Assembly: GCA_032164245.1 (NCBI GenBank)
Contig: JAVMKO010000006.1
Span: 9,563,001 to 9,627,000, forward strand
DNA: 64,000 nt
Direction of reading: 5' to 3'
From: Sternotherus odoratus
Lineage: Eukaryota > Chordata > Testudines > Kinosternidae
Positions 43,675 to 53,699 of this stretch are shown here, piece after piece. Position numbers and translations under genes: made by a program. A model generated the notes under the pieces. That model had not been told where the DNA came from, searched no databases, and saw only the letters and a list, made by a program, of their open reading frames with translations. Every line of letters begins with the position of its first letter. Within the stretch, counting starts at the first letter, position 1.

Positions 43675-44316
43675 CATGGCACCGGCTGGGGCATGGCATG
43701 CGATTATACCGTGGCTCCCAAGTCCTAGCTCTTTGCCCCTGGCATGCTGGGGGGCCACGGCTTCTCTCCCCTGCTGGGCAGCGCAGAGAGAAGCTGCAGC
43801 CTCCCCTGCCGAGGACAGAGAACTCAGGACTGCAGGCAGGGGCCATGGCTTCCCTCCCCGTTGCCCCGCGCCTGCCCCGACAGGGGACTCTGGGGTTCCA
43901 TGCAGCTCCGGAGTCCCCCCGCCTCGTGCCTTCCGGGGACAGTGGACTCCAGGGCTGCAAGGAGCCCCGGAGTCCCCTGTCCAGGCAGGCGCGGAGCCGT
44001 GGCTTCCAGGGAAGTCGCGGCACCCGCGCCTGCCGGGACGGGAGACTCCGGGGCTACAGGCGCTGCCGTCTCCTGCCCCTGGCAGGGGTGGGGGCAGCAG
44101 CTTCTACAGAGAATTCCGGGGCTCCAGTCTGCAGCCCCAGAGTTCCCTGTCCCTGTCAGTCGGGCAGCTGAAGCTTCTCTCCCCTGCTGGGCAGGAGGGA
44201 GAGCATATGCAGCCCCCCGCCTGCCGGAAATTGGAACCCCACTACAACGCGACCCCACATTTAGTGCGATGGGATTTTTTGGCTCCCATCCCTCACTTTA
44301 TAGCGGGGTTCCACTG
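43675..44316. mobile_element. GC-rich element with a Tigger-like right end
   Basis: The right end 'tatagcggggttccactg' followed by TA (44317-44318) is a Tigger/mariner-type terminus. The inside is GC-rich with repeated motifs like 'ggggactctggggttccatg', 'gtggactccagggctgcaag' and 'ggagactccggggctacagg' about 80-100 bp apart. Overlapping long frames (up to 246 codons, three + frames and two minus frames) are produced by this repeat. None is a protein family. The left end is not resolved. Confidence 0.5.
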
Positions 44317-44502
44317 TACAGTAGTTCTATATGTAGGACCAAATGCACTTCCACAGATTTCAGCCGGATATACATCCGGGCAGAGCCCGGCCTAAGGTCT
44401 CTACGTTACAAACAACTTTTCTGTCATTCAGCAAATTGCCTGAACTATTATTTGCCCAAATTTTATTTGAAGGCGGAGAGGTGACTTGATCATGGTCTAG
44501 AT

Positions 44503-44812
44503 CAGAGGTCAGCAACCTTTCAGCAGTGGTGTGCCAAGTCTTAATTTATTCACTCTAATTTAAGGTTTTGCATGCCAGTAGTACATTTAAACGTTTTAGA
44601 AGGTCTCTTTCTATGTCTATAATATAGAACTAAACTATTGTTGTACGTAAAGTAAATAAGGTTTTTAAAATGTTTAAGAAGCTTCAATTTAAAATTAAAT
44701 TAAAATGCAGAGCCCCCCCGGACCAGTGGCCAAGACCTGGGCAGTGTGAGTGCCTCTGAAAATCAGCTTGTGTGCCGCCTTCATCACGCGCGCCATAGGT
44801 TGCCTACCCCTG
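44503..44812 (+). mobile_element. 310-bp hAT non-autonomous element
   Basis: Perfect 8-bp target duplication 'gtctagat' at 44495-44502 and 44813-44820. Ends 'cagaggtcagcaaccttt' and 'ataggttgcctacccctg' are inverted repeats. AT-rich middle, no gene. Confidence 0.88.
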
Positions 44813-44891
44813 GTCTAGATACCTGTTACAACCTTGAACGGGCTCCCCCTGGTGGACACTCACCAAGTTTCTGTACAGCCATATGTTAACC

Positions 44892-45104
44892 CAGGGATCG
44901 ACGCGGCTCATCAGGGAAATCCACTAGCGGGCCAAGACAGGTTGTTTACCTGCAGCGTCCGCAGGTTTGGCCAATCACAGCTCCCACTGGCCACTGTTCA
45001 CCGTTCCAGGCCAATAGGGACTGCGGGAAGAGGCGGCCAGCACATCCCTCGGCCCGCCAGCGGATTTCCCTGGCGGACTGTGTGCCAAAGGTTGCCGATC
45101 CCTG
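44892..45104 (+). mobile_element. 213-bp hAT non-autonomous element
   Basis: Ends 'cagggatcgacgcggc' and 'ggttgccgatccctg'. Flanks 'tgttaacc' (44884-44891) and 'tgttaaat' (45105-45112) make an 8-bp duplication with 6 matches. Internal inverted segments: 'gggaaatccactagcgggcc' and 'ggcccgccagcggatttccc'. Only 72 bp from the previous hAT. Confidence 0.82.
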
Positions 45105-45114
45105 TGTTAAATGA

Positions 45115-46670
45115 TCACAATACCTACAGTGGGAAGAGATTACCGATAGGAGTAGGGTGACCAGATGTCCTGGTTTTAAAGGGACAGTCCTGTATTTAAG
45201 CCCTCCTGCAGGTGAACCAACTTTTTCTTTAAAATAGGCAAATTGTCCCATATTTTCCCTCCCCCCCCCCATCAGTCCTGCTGCTGGCAGAATCCCTGCT
45301 CGCCAGTCACCAGCGGTGAGGGGGGCTCCAGTGACCGACGATGAGGGTGGGTGTGCAAGGCTGGTGGCGGAGCAAAGATGCTCTGCATGGGGCCGACTGC
45401 TCCCCGTTGGTCTGTCAGAACAGCCCCTGTTGCCTGCCGGCTCTCGGCCAGCCGGGCTCCGTCCCTCCTCCTGTTTCTGGCCAGTTCTGGCTGCGCGTTG
45501 CAAGCTGCGATGGCTGGTGCAGGCGGGCAGGCACCAGGCAACGGCCAGTTACATGCCACCTCCGCTGCCCACCCATCGGCCCTTTATGTGCTCCCCCTCT
45601 CGCTGTCCTCTCCCTGCTTTTCCCCTTTGCACCCCCTCAACCCCGCTGCTCCTCCATACTCCCCCCCCCCCCGCAGGGCACATCCCCTCCACAGCAGCCC
45701 CCAGGGCAAGGGCTTAGCACCCTCTTCACCCCCCACATCCTCACCCTTGGTCCTGCCCCCAGGGCTGCTCTTTCCCCTCGGCACCCTCCCCTGCTGGGGC
45801 ACCTCTCTGGCCAGGATCCCTGAAGCTCCTGCAGTCAGGTTCCCTGGGCCCGGGGGCATAGGTCCTTAGGGCTTAACCCCTTCCTGCCCACGCTGTAGTC
45901 GGGGGACAGGAGGCAGCAGGAGCCTGGAGGTGTTAGCTGCCTTTCCACACTGTGCAGGCAGGAAGGGACAAGGAGGAGAAGAGATGAGCTCTGCAAAGAC
46001 ATGCCCAGATCGTCCCTCCCCCCCCTTCTCCTCCCCTGTGGCTGGAACCAACTCCCGTCCCTTCCCTCCCGCACAATGCCAAAAGGCTGCTGCTGGCCAC
46101 ATTGTGGGGTGAACCCTGGCAGAAATCTGGGGGGGAGGGGTGCATGTGACCTTGGCAGGATGCAGCATCAGGTACCAGAAGAGGCAGATCCATCCCGGGG
46201 GCCCAGCCAGGCTTGGAGAGCAGAGAGCACCAGGCAGGGAGGGTCGGGTCAGTCAGTCACCCCCCTGAGTGAGAGAGATGTATGGGGAAGGGAGGGGAGG
46301 GTGAGTCACCTCTCCCCGAGGTGGGGGGGTGTCAACCCTCCCTGCGTGAACCCTACAGGCTTAAAGATAAGAAGGTAAATAGAAAGAACCCAGCTACTCG
46401 GTATTTCTTTTTAGCGGGGGCTCAGTCAGCTTGATATTAATTTGAACCCCTGTACTGCATAGGTCTGACTGATTGCCATCGAACTCGCTCGCATAGGAGT
46501 AATTTTACCAGGCGTCCCATATTCACCATAAGGAAATATGGTCACCCCACACAGGAAACAACTTTTTAATCTAGCCAAAAAAGGCATAATGAGAACGAGT
46601 GGTTAGACGCTCCAGCTACTCAAGCCAACATGCTGCCAAGATGGTGGAGCCTGGCTGCCGGTCTAGGCAC
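45115..46670 (-). mobile_element. CR1-like fragment hosting a large hAT
   Basis: 'tgggaagagattaccgatag' before the hAT and 'aactttttaatctagccaaa' plus 'ggcataatgagaacgagtgg' after it form one LINE-like segment. An uninterrupted relative is at 47617-47700 ('agagattactgatgggagac', 'ggcataatgagtgccaatgg'). Strand is uncertain. Confidence 0.45.
45153..46549. mobile_element. 1.4-kb hAT of the TAGGGTGACC family
   Basis: Left end 'tagggtgaccagatgtcctg' and right end 'aaatatggtcacccca'. Flanks 'gataggag' and 'cacaggaa' are a decayed 8-bp duplication (5 of 8). The host alignment with 47617-47700 supports these exact borders. The inside is GC-rich. Many overlapping frames (45316-46378) have no hAT transposase or other domain. 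Non-autonomous, the largest member of its family here. Confidence 0.72.
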
Positions 46671-46815
46671 ACTGTCAGGGTGTAAATCCCCTCTCTAGCC
46701 CCGCTTTCTGAGAGATCAGGACTCCACAGTCCAACGACTCATACCCTGGGGCTAGTGCTGGCTCTGCCAACCCTCCCCAGTAGTTCTTGACTCCTGGATT
46801 TCCACCGAAGTTATG

Positions 46816-46945
46816 TTGCATCCGACGAAGTGGGTATTAGCCCACGAAAGCTTATGCTTCAATACTTTAGTTAGTCTTTAAGGTGCCCCAGGACTCTTTG
46901 TTACTTCTGCTATTCCAGACTAACACGGCTACCTCTCTGATTATT
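46816..46945 (+). mobile_element. Penelope-like terminal unit with hammerhead-like core
   Basis: 'tgcatccgacgaagtgggt' then 'attagcccacgaaagcttat', followed by 'gttagtctttaaggtgcccc' and 'ccagactaacacggctacct'. Flanked by 'gaagttatg' at 46807-46815 and 46946-46954, a perfect 9-bp target duplication. Stem II is GTGGGT/GCCCAC (46830-46835 and 46840-46845). Confidence 0.75.
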
Positions 46946-47408
46946 GAAGTTATGGGCCTCCTGGATTGTTTCCCCTTTCAATGATTCTGGGACCATAACA
47001 GCAAGCGGGACAGAGACTTTGCAAAGGAATTTCTAAACCAGCCACAGTTCGCTCAAAAACACAGCACAAGAGGCAGACAGATCTATGGGAAAAACAACCA
47101 CAACCTGTATACACAGTCCTGCCTCTCTCAGCCTCGTCACACCAAGAGCCCTCTGGGTTTTGGTCAGCCCTTTCAGGGACCCAGAACCCTCCTCTCCATC
47201 TGCTTAGCCTTGCCTTTTTATTCTGGTCTCTTCTCCTTCAAAATGGCAAGTAAGAAAGCATTCATTATATAGGGTTCCAGTCTCTCCAACCCCTCCTGTA
47301 AGGGGACTCTCCTCAAGCCACTCATCAGATGTTCCATTGCTTGGTTACAAACCCTCCTAGAAGAAGTGGTTCCCCTGGGCAACAGCTAAATCATTGCCCT
47401 AGGCCACA

Positions 47409-47549
47409 CAGTGGTTCTCAACTCCTTTTAGTCCACGGACCACCAAGCCAATCAAGACATGTCTGTGGACCACCTCCTTTTTTTATTTATTTTTTTAAAA
47501 GTCACCATGGACCACGAGTGGTCCATGAACCATCCCTTGACAACCACTG
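47409..47549. mobile_element. 141-bp hAT MITE (CAGTGGTTCTCAA family)
   Basis: Ends 'cagtggttctcaactcc' and 'ccttgacaaccactg' are inverted repeats. Internal 'tccacggaccaccaagccaa' and 'caccatggaccacgagtggt' mirror each other. The 8-bp flanks do not match, so the target duplication is lost or an end is rearranged. Confidence 0.65.
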
Positions 47550-47616
47550 CTCTGGGGGAATTCCATTTTAATGGGAGACCCTCCGGGTTAACAACACGGA
47601 TCTGTCACAATACTTA

Positions 47617-48349
47617 GGGAAGAGATTACTGATGGGAGACAGCACTTTAATCCAGCAGCAAAAGGCATAATGAGTGCCAATGGCTAGACATTGAAGCTAA
47701 AAAAAACCCAAAATAAGGTGCACATTTTTAACAATGAGCATAGGCAAAGTTGGTGATCTTCTGACCTAAAAAGAAAAATCTATCAATCACGGGGGGGCTG
47801 AATTAGCCCCCTGCAGATGGAATGAAAACCAGGCAGGAGAGAGCCCTTGGTGTGAAGTCTCACGTCTCCACTTGGACCATGTAACAGCCCCTTCACAGAG
47901 TGCCAAGTGCGAGGGCCACTCTCTGGAAGGGGAAGGCCAGGGCTGAGGGGCTGCAGCAGGGCCGCTCGCTCCTGCCTCTGCTCAACTCCATAAACAGCTC
48001 AGAGCTCTTTCTGCTGGTAAAACACCTCGTGCAGTTTACTGACAATATTACTTTCCACCATCCTTATACGCTGACCTGCTTTACACCCTCCATCCCAGGG
48101 AACCTGCCGACTCTGAGGCCAGCAGGGAAGATCAGTCTCTCTCTTCCTGCTTCCCCCTTTCCCACTTTCTTCCTGGGCCTTTTGTACCACCTGCCTGATG
48201 GCCCAAGTAACCTCTTAGGTCTCCTCAGCCCGTCAGTTAGGCCCAGCTCTTCTGAAGTATTTGATTGCAGGCGCAGTCACCAGAGTGCTGGCTCGGCTGC
48301 TGTTGCCCCGCACTGTGTCACAGGAGAACAAATACTCGGGGCATGATCC
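47617..48349. other. CR1-like fragment, then no gene recognised
   Basis: The first 85 bp are the CR1-like segment described at 45115-46670. The 47900-48346 frame (148 codons) has a Pro/Ser/Leu-rich composition with no domain and is not accepted. Confidence 0.4.
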
Positions 48350-48357
48350 CTCAGCCT

Positions 48358-48481
48358 TAGGGTGACCAGACAGCAAGGGTGAAAAATCGGGACAAGCGGT
48401 GGGAGGTAATAGGTTTCTATATAAGAAAAAGCCTCAAATATCAGGACTGTCCCTATAAAATCAGGACATCTGGTCACCCTA
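48358..48481. mobile_element. 124-bp hAT MITE of the TAGGGTGACC family
   Basis: Perfect 8-bp target duplication 'ctcagcct' at 48350-48357 and 48482-48489. Ends 'tagggtgaccagaca' and 'atctggtcaccctA' are inverted repeats. Internal 'atatcaggactgtccctata' is the family signature. It proves that the family makes 8-bp, not TA, duplications. Confidence 0.9.
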
Positions 48482-48491
48482 CTCAGCCTCC

Positions 48492-51275
48492 CCCTGCAAC
48501 AGGTGATTCCCGGATCAAGCAAAATCAATTCTGACTCCGGCACCTATCTGCCAGGGGTATTTGTAAGCTACTTTGCCCTGTGGCATCTAATCTCCATACA
48601 AGGACCACCACGGCTCCTGTCTATGAGGTTGGCAAAACTCAGTCAAGGGTGATAGCTTAGACAGCATCACTGGTTCTGTTTGATCTTAGCAAGTCTCTCT
48701 CCTACTGGTGATGGAAGGAAGCCCTTCATCTCATGGGGGTCTGAGGATCAGTGGGTTAACTCGAGATCAAACAGCCACTGTGCTGTGTGGAAACATTCCA
48801 TGGTCTGGCGCTCTCAGCTGAGAGAAAAGCTTTTGTCCCCCATTTCTACTACGGTGGATGTCTGCAGGTAGTGGGAGCCTTGAGCTGTTGTTGAATTGAG
48901 GCCGAGTAGGACTTACATCAAAGACATTTTGAAAGCTCTGCTTTCACGTTTGATCTTCTACGCTGCTCAGCTCACATTTGAGTGGAAGTTTCCAGGACCT
49001 TGGCAGCCACAGAACAAAACAGGGCCAAGAAAACTCCATGAGGGAGCATTGAGAAGAGGGTCCCCATAAGGACAGCTCTAACCTAGAGTGACTCCCTGGG
49101 AGATCCATACACGTCTCAGCGGATCAGTGAGATTTTGGAGGGAACCACTTGTTTGTTCCACATCCTCCTTCCAAGTGGAAATAACAGTGGAAGTTCTGTA
49201 ATGGGAACCTCACTGGGCCCCCCCGTCCCTTACACATGATTTCCCACAGAAGTGACTCTCTGGGACTGTCACCGTAATTACAATATATCATCAGGGACAT
49301 ATAAACACAAGTAATGTTATTGCTCTTAGGAGCGGTTCATTCTGAGTGACGACAGTTCTGCTACACACAGAACATCAATGCATGTTTCACCCAAGAAGTG
49401 ATATTTTTAGGAATTGGAGACCCGACAATAATCACATTTCATTAGAGGATGCCCCATAATACAGAAGCTCAAAATAAAGTAGCACACACTTGCAAATACT
49501 TTTTGACTCTGTATTTGCCCTAAGGGAAATAGGGAGTTTCTTCTACCCTTGTTTTCCTTAATACAGTATGTGCAATAATCACATTAATTAGAGGATGAAA
49601 GTCATCATTAGACATAAAAGTCTACCCACAGAGCAGAAAATATGCAAGGTACTTTTTAAGTTCCCTTCATTAGTTCCCAATGTCCTTACTTGTGACCTAT
49701 AAAGAAATGTAAGAGTTATTGTCACCCATGTTCAAACTATACTTGAGTGGAGCCCAGTATGGAAAACAATAATACTGGCGTAGTGGGGTTTTGTAATGTG
49801 CACTGAACAATCGTTACCGGAGATGCCTTGTATCACAATTAACAAAGGTAATTTTGCAAATAAAAAGGCAGCTTCTGTATGGCACGCACCTGCCCAGTTC
49901 CGATACAGATTGCAAGGACCCCTGCATGTCCGCTGGGTTGCTGAAAGGCAATTTTCAACTCCCATTGACGTATTCAGTTACTGCATGTCACTGTAACTAA
50001 ACAAACGTAGCTACTGCAGTATTTACATACCCAGTATGTAAACCTGAAGTAACTCCTTAATGCTACAGACAAGCCAGGATTTATTTGTAAAGAGTAACTA
50101 TGCATTCACACAGAAGTTCCTGAGGTCACAATCTGGCCCAGGAAAATCTTAAGACAAAACAATTTAATTAGAAAAATTTAAAGAATTCCTCCAACTGGAA
50201 AATATGTTCTTTGTATGTACATTTTAAAATGTCCCGCATTGTCCACAGAACTCCACGGTCACACGCTCAAATACTGCTCTATAAATAGATTCATGCTATC
50301 CTCTGAAATGCATCAAGATAAGAATGATCAGTCACGGATAGGGCAAACAAAAAATTAAGGGATCTGATTTTGATCTCATTCACACCAGTTTTATACTGGT
50401 GTCGCTCCACTGATTTTCAATGGAGGGTCTGCCTAATTTACCCTGGTATAAGTGAGACTGGAAATAAACACTACGGTTTGATTCTATTTTTAATCCTTGT
50501 GATTAATTATTAACACCACATGGCACATTTAAGATAAGGACATATTGCTGCTCTAGAGAAGACTAATACAGGCAGGCTTTATTACTTTTCCAGATAAAAG
50601 AAAACAACAGACACACAATTGTCTCTAATTTCACACACTATTCTTGCATTGGTGTGGTGTCTAAATTAATGGCAGAGTTATTCCTTTAAGAAACCAGTTT
50701 TATTTTTCAAAAAAAAGACAACAACAAAAGAAACACAACCTAAATGCGGCATAAATGCTCTTGCTTCCCCCCTTTGTTTCTCTCAATTTTGCAAACTGGG
50801 ATGTGCAGAAGTAATTACTGAACAATGCAACAAAAATCAATTAGAGACAGAACACTGATATAGGCAGGTACCTGCAAACAAGCACCGGCTAAGATCAAAA
50901 ACGAACTCACTTTCTGCACCAGTAAGTACAGTCTATTTGTGAGCAGACTCAAGTCAAACAAAATGCAGCAAACTGAAAAACACCTCGGGCTCCATCCTGC
51001 GGACCTGAGTCAGGCAAAACTCACATTGAAATCAATTGGAGTTTTGCCTGAGTCAGGAGTGCAGATTTGGAACCTTAATTAGAGCTGAACAAAGTATCCA
51101 CAAACAAGTCATTCAGCAAATTTGGTACTTTTTCTTGTTCACAAACTGATTGGACTTTTTATTAACTGTTTCACCATCCGAAATTATTTGATGAACGTTT
51201 TGTGCAAGGAATCCTAAGCCAGCGGATGGCTCACAAATTGTTGCAAGCGTCTGAAATTTAAACTGTATGACTGGT
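48492..51275. other. Long unique AT-rich stretch; foldback inside
   Basis: No gene recognised. AT-rich from 49.2 to 51.2 kb with little repeat content. A perfect 19-bp-arm foldback is at 51004-51057, and a short one at about 50383-50403 ('acaccagttttatactggtg'). Confidence 0.4.
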
Positions 51276-51278
51276 CAC

Positions 51279-51857
51279 CAGGGCTGGATTAAGGTACATA
51301 AAACGTAGCAACCTTGTCTACGGTACCAGCTCCTGGAGTCATGTGATTACATCAGAACCTCGAGTTTCTTACTTTTTTAAAGTAACTTTCTAGCCCTCAA
51401 AGTTGCAAAGAAAAGCTTGAAAAAGTGACTCAAGTGCAACCAATTCAGCATCTGCCACAGTCTGCAAAGAGCCTGAAACAAGAGCTCTGAGAGGCACAAG
51501 CCGCCCCATGGATCCCCGTGGGATTTCAACTCCGAGACCCACTGCTCTGAGGACCCTGCCAACAAGACCCCAACAAGGGACTCTGTGCATGGCAGGAGAC
51601 AAAGAGTTCAGTGAGTCCGGCACACCCACTCCGATAAATCCCAGATCTGGAATAAGAGCCCTCCTCCCCCTGCTGCTAGATTTCCTTTCCCAGGGAGAGG
51701 ATTGACCCTGCTGTCACTCCTGTGGTAGGCCCCATGCTGCTGCACTCCCTCTCTGGGAAGGAGACCCCTCTGCAAAGCCCTGGAAGTGGCAGCCATGAGG
51801 CAGAGGGGCCAATGTTGTGGTGCATTTAAAGCCGCGAATTGCCTAAATCTGGCCCTG
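51279..51857 (+). mobile_element. 579-bp hAT non-autonomous element
   Basis: Ends 'cagggctggattaaggtac' and 'cctaaatctggccctg' are inverted repeats. Flanks 'ctggtcac' and 'ccactcac' match at 5 of 8. No transposase; overlapping frames in 51377-51865 are not real. Confidence 0.65.
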
Positions 51858-51864
51858 CCACTCA

Positions 51865-52580
51865 CTTAAATCACGTGGTCCCGTTTCTGCTCCTTAATGG
51901 GATGAAATCTTTTATGAAACACGCCCACATCTGCATAAAATTACGTTCGTTTGGTCATTTAACAAATTTACTCTGGGATTCAGCGAGTCCCAGATACAGG
52001 CCCATAATTCACTTTATGGGGGAATTTCACCCCTATGAAGAGGGTCAGCGCGAGGCCTAGGTATTGCTTAAATCCAACCCTATGGCCATCTGTTTTGCCA
52101 TCCGACGTGATCTGATGGACATTGGGATTCAAGTAGTGGGTAGTCTTTGTACTGCCAGGTTGAATTACAATCAAACAAGCCTTCACTCACACAAATGCTG
52201 GCAACAAGCTTAAAATAATGAAAATCGTTGAAATAAATGGATATTTAGAAGTCACTGAAAGGTTCACAAGTTCTCTCACTCTCTTTCCAGCATTGACTGA
52301 TCTATGGACAAATATAAAACGATTATAGGGGGAATGCATTTTAACATCCACGTTTTATTAAAGGTTTTCAGTGGAGCAATGAAAAACTGTATTGTACATG
52401 TGCTTTAGTAGTCCATTTGCCCCTGGGTATGGTATATTTCTGAAGAATAACTAACTTCTTGACCTCTGTTGAGTTTGCACAGGGTCTGTCTTAGAACAAA
52501 ATTTGGCCCAGTGCACCTTTTAAAACAAGTTAAATGCCCCAAAACTAAGGTTGTTAGCCATATCCTGTTGATAATCCACA
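51865..52580. other. No gene recognised
   Basis: Unique-looking, AT-rich. A (CA)n stretch ends at about 52589, next to the hAT. Confidence 0.4.
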
Positions 52581-52593
52581 CACACACAATTCA

Positions 52594-53686
52594 TAGGGTT
52601 GCCAACTTTATGACTGCAGAAAAACGAACACTCTTGCCACACCCCGTCCTACCCCTTCTCTGAGGCCCCGCCCCTGCTCACTCCATCCCCCCCTCCCTCC
52701 ATCACTGACTTTCCCCCTCCCTGGCTGATTTGCCCATTTTCATCGAGCAGGGGAAAGGGGTTGGGGTGCAGGCTCTAGCAGGGGATGTGGATTGGGGGGC
52801 AGGGATGAGGGGTTTGGGTTGCAGGAGGGGGCTCCAGGCTGGGTCAAAGGAGTGGGGGGAGGCTGAGGGCTCTGGCTGGGGATGCAGGCTCTGGGGTGGG
52901 GCCGGGGATGAGGGGTTTGGGATAGAGGAGAGGGCTCAGGGCTGAGGCACGGGGTGGGGTGCAAGGTTCAGAGTGTGGGAGAGGGCTCCAGTCTGGGTCA
53001 AAGGGGTGGGGTGCGGGGAGGTGAAGGCTCTTGGGCTCTGGTGTGAGGCCAGGAATGAGGACTTTTGGGTACAGGAGGGGGCTCCAGACTGGGGCTGAGG
53101 GGTTCAGAGTGCAGGAGTGGGTGTGGGGTGTTGGCTCTGGGAGGTAGTTTGGGTGCAGGAGGGGATTCGGGGTGTGGGCTCCAGGTGGCGCTTACCTCAG
53201 GAGGCTAACAGAAGTGGGATGATTTTGCGGGGATGATTTAGTAGTGGTTAGTCCTGCTTTGAGCAGGAGGTTGGACTAGATACCTCCTGAGGTCCCTTCT
53301 TACCCTGATAGTCTATGATTCTAAGTGGCCATCAGGTCCCTGCAACCTCTAGGGGTAGTGTCGGCCAGCAGGCTCCGTGCGCTGCCCTCACCCTCAGGTG
53401 CTGCCTCTGCAGTTCCCATTGGCTGTGGTTCCTGGCCAATGGGAGAGACGGAGCCGGCACTCAGGATGGGGGCAATGCACAGCACCGCCCCTGCATCTAG
53501 GAGTTGAAGGGACATGCCGGCCACTTCTGGGAGCCACGCAGAGCCAGAGCAGGCAGGGAGCCTGCCTTAGCCCCACTGTGCCGCCAACTGGACTTTTAAC
53601 GGCCCGGTCAACAGTGGTGACCGGAGCTACCAGGATCCCTTTTCGACCACACATTCCAGTAAAAAACTGGATACCTGGCCACCCTA
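52594..53686 (+). mobile_element. 1.1-kb hAT with minisatellite and nested CR1 tail
   Basis: Perfect 8-bp target duplication 'acaattca' at 52586-52593 and 53687-53694. Ends 'tagggttgccaacttt' and 'cctggccaccctA' are inverted repeats. The inside holds a G-rich irregular minisatellite (52740-53190, 'ggagggggctccaggctggg' type), a CR1 3' end (53235-53325) and the 'ccattggctgtggttcctgg' block shared with 3435-3800. Frames here are repeat products. Confidence 0.88.
53235..53325 (+). mobile_element. CR1 3' end nested in a hAT
   Basis: 'cctgctttgagcaggaggtt', 'ggactagatacctcctgagg' and a terminal 'gtctatgattcta' form a CR1 3'-UTR in + orientation, lying inside the hAT at 52594-53686. Either the CR1 jumped into the hAT or the hAT captured it. 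Confidence 0.78.
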
Positions 53687-53699
53687 ACAATTCATCACT

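Larger units (their letters stand above)
46672..47613. mobile_element. Possible LTR between CR1-like copies
   Basis: Starts 'tgtcagggtgtaaatc' and ends 'ggatctgtcaca', so the ends are TG...CA-like. It holds a Penelope-like unit at 46816-46945 and a hAT at 47409-47549. I see no 5-bp duplication and cannot place internal signals, so the call is weak. Confidence 0.3.

Noticed and set aside
43421..44484. Long overlapping open frames (up to 246 codons) on both strands
   Set aside because: They lie in a GC-rich repeat, overlap in five frames and have no domain; stop codons are rare simply because of composition.
45316..46378. Cluster of frames of 125-185 codons
   Set aside because: All lie in or next to the non-autonomous hAT at 45153-46549, in C- or G-rich sequence, without any transposase motif.
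47900..48346. 148-codon frame with a Pro/Ser/Leu-rich product
   Set aside because: No family resemblance, no transcription signals; runs into the flank of the hAT at 48358.
48358..48481. First read as a TA-flanked Tc1/mariner MITE
   Set aside because: The 8-bp repeat ctcagcct outside the TA shows that the TA belongs to the element ends, so it is a hAT.
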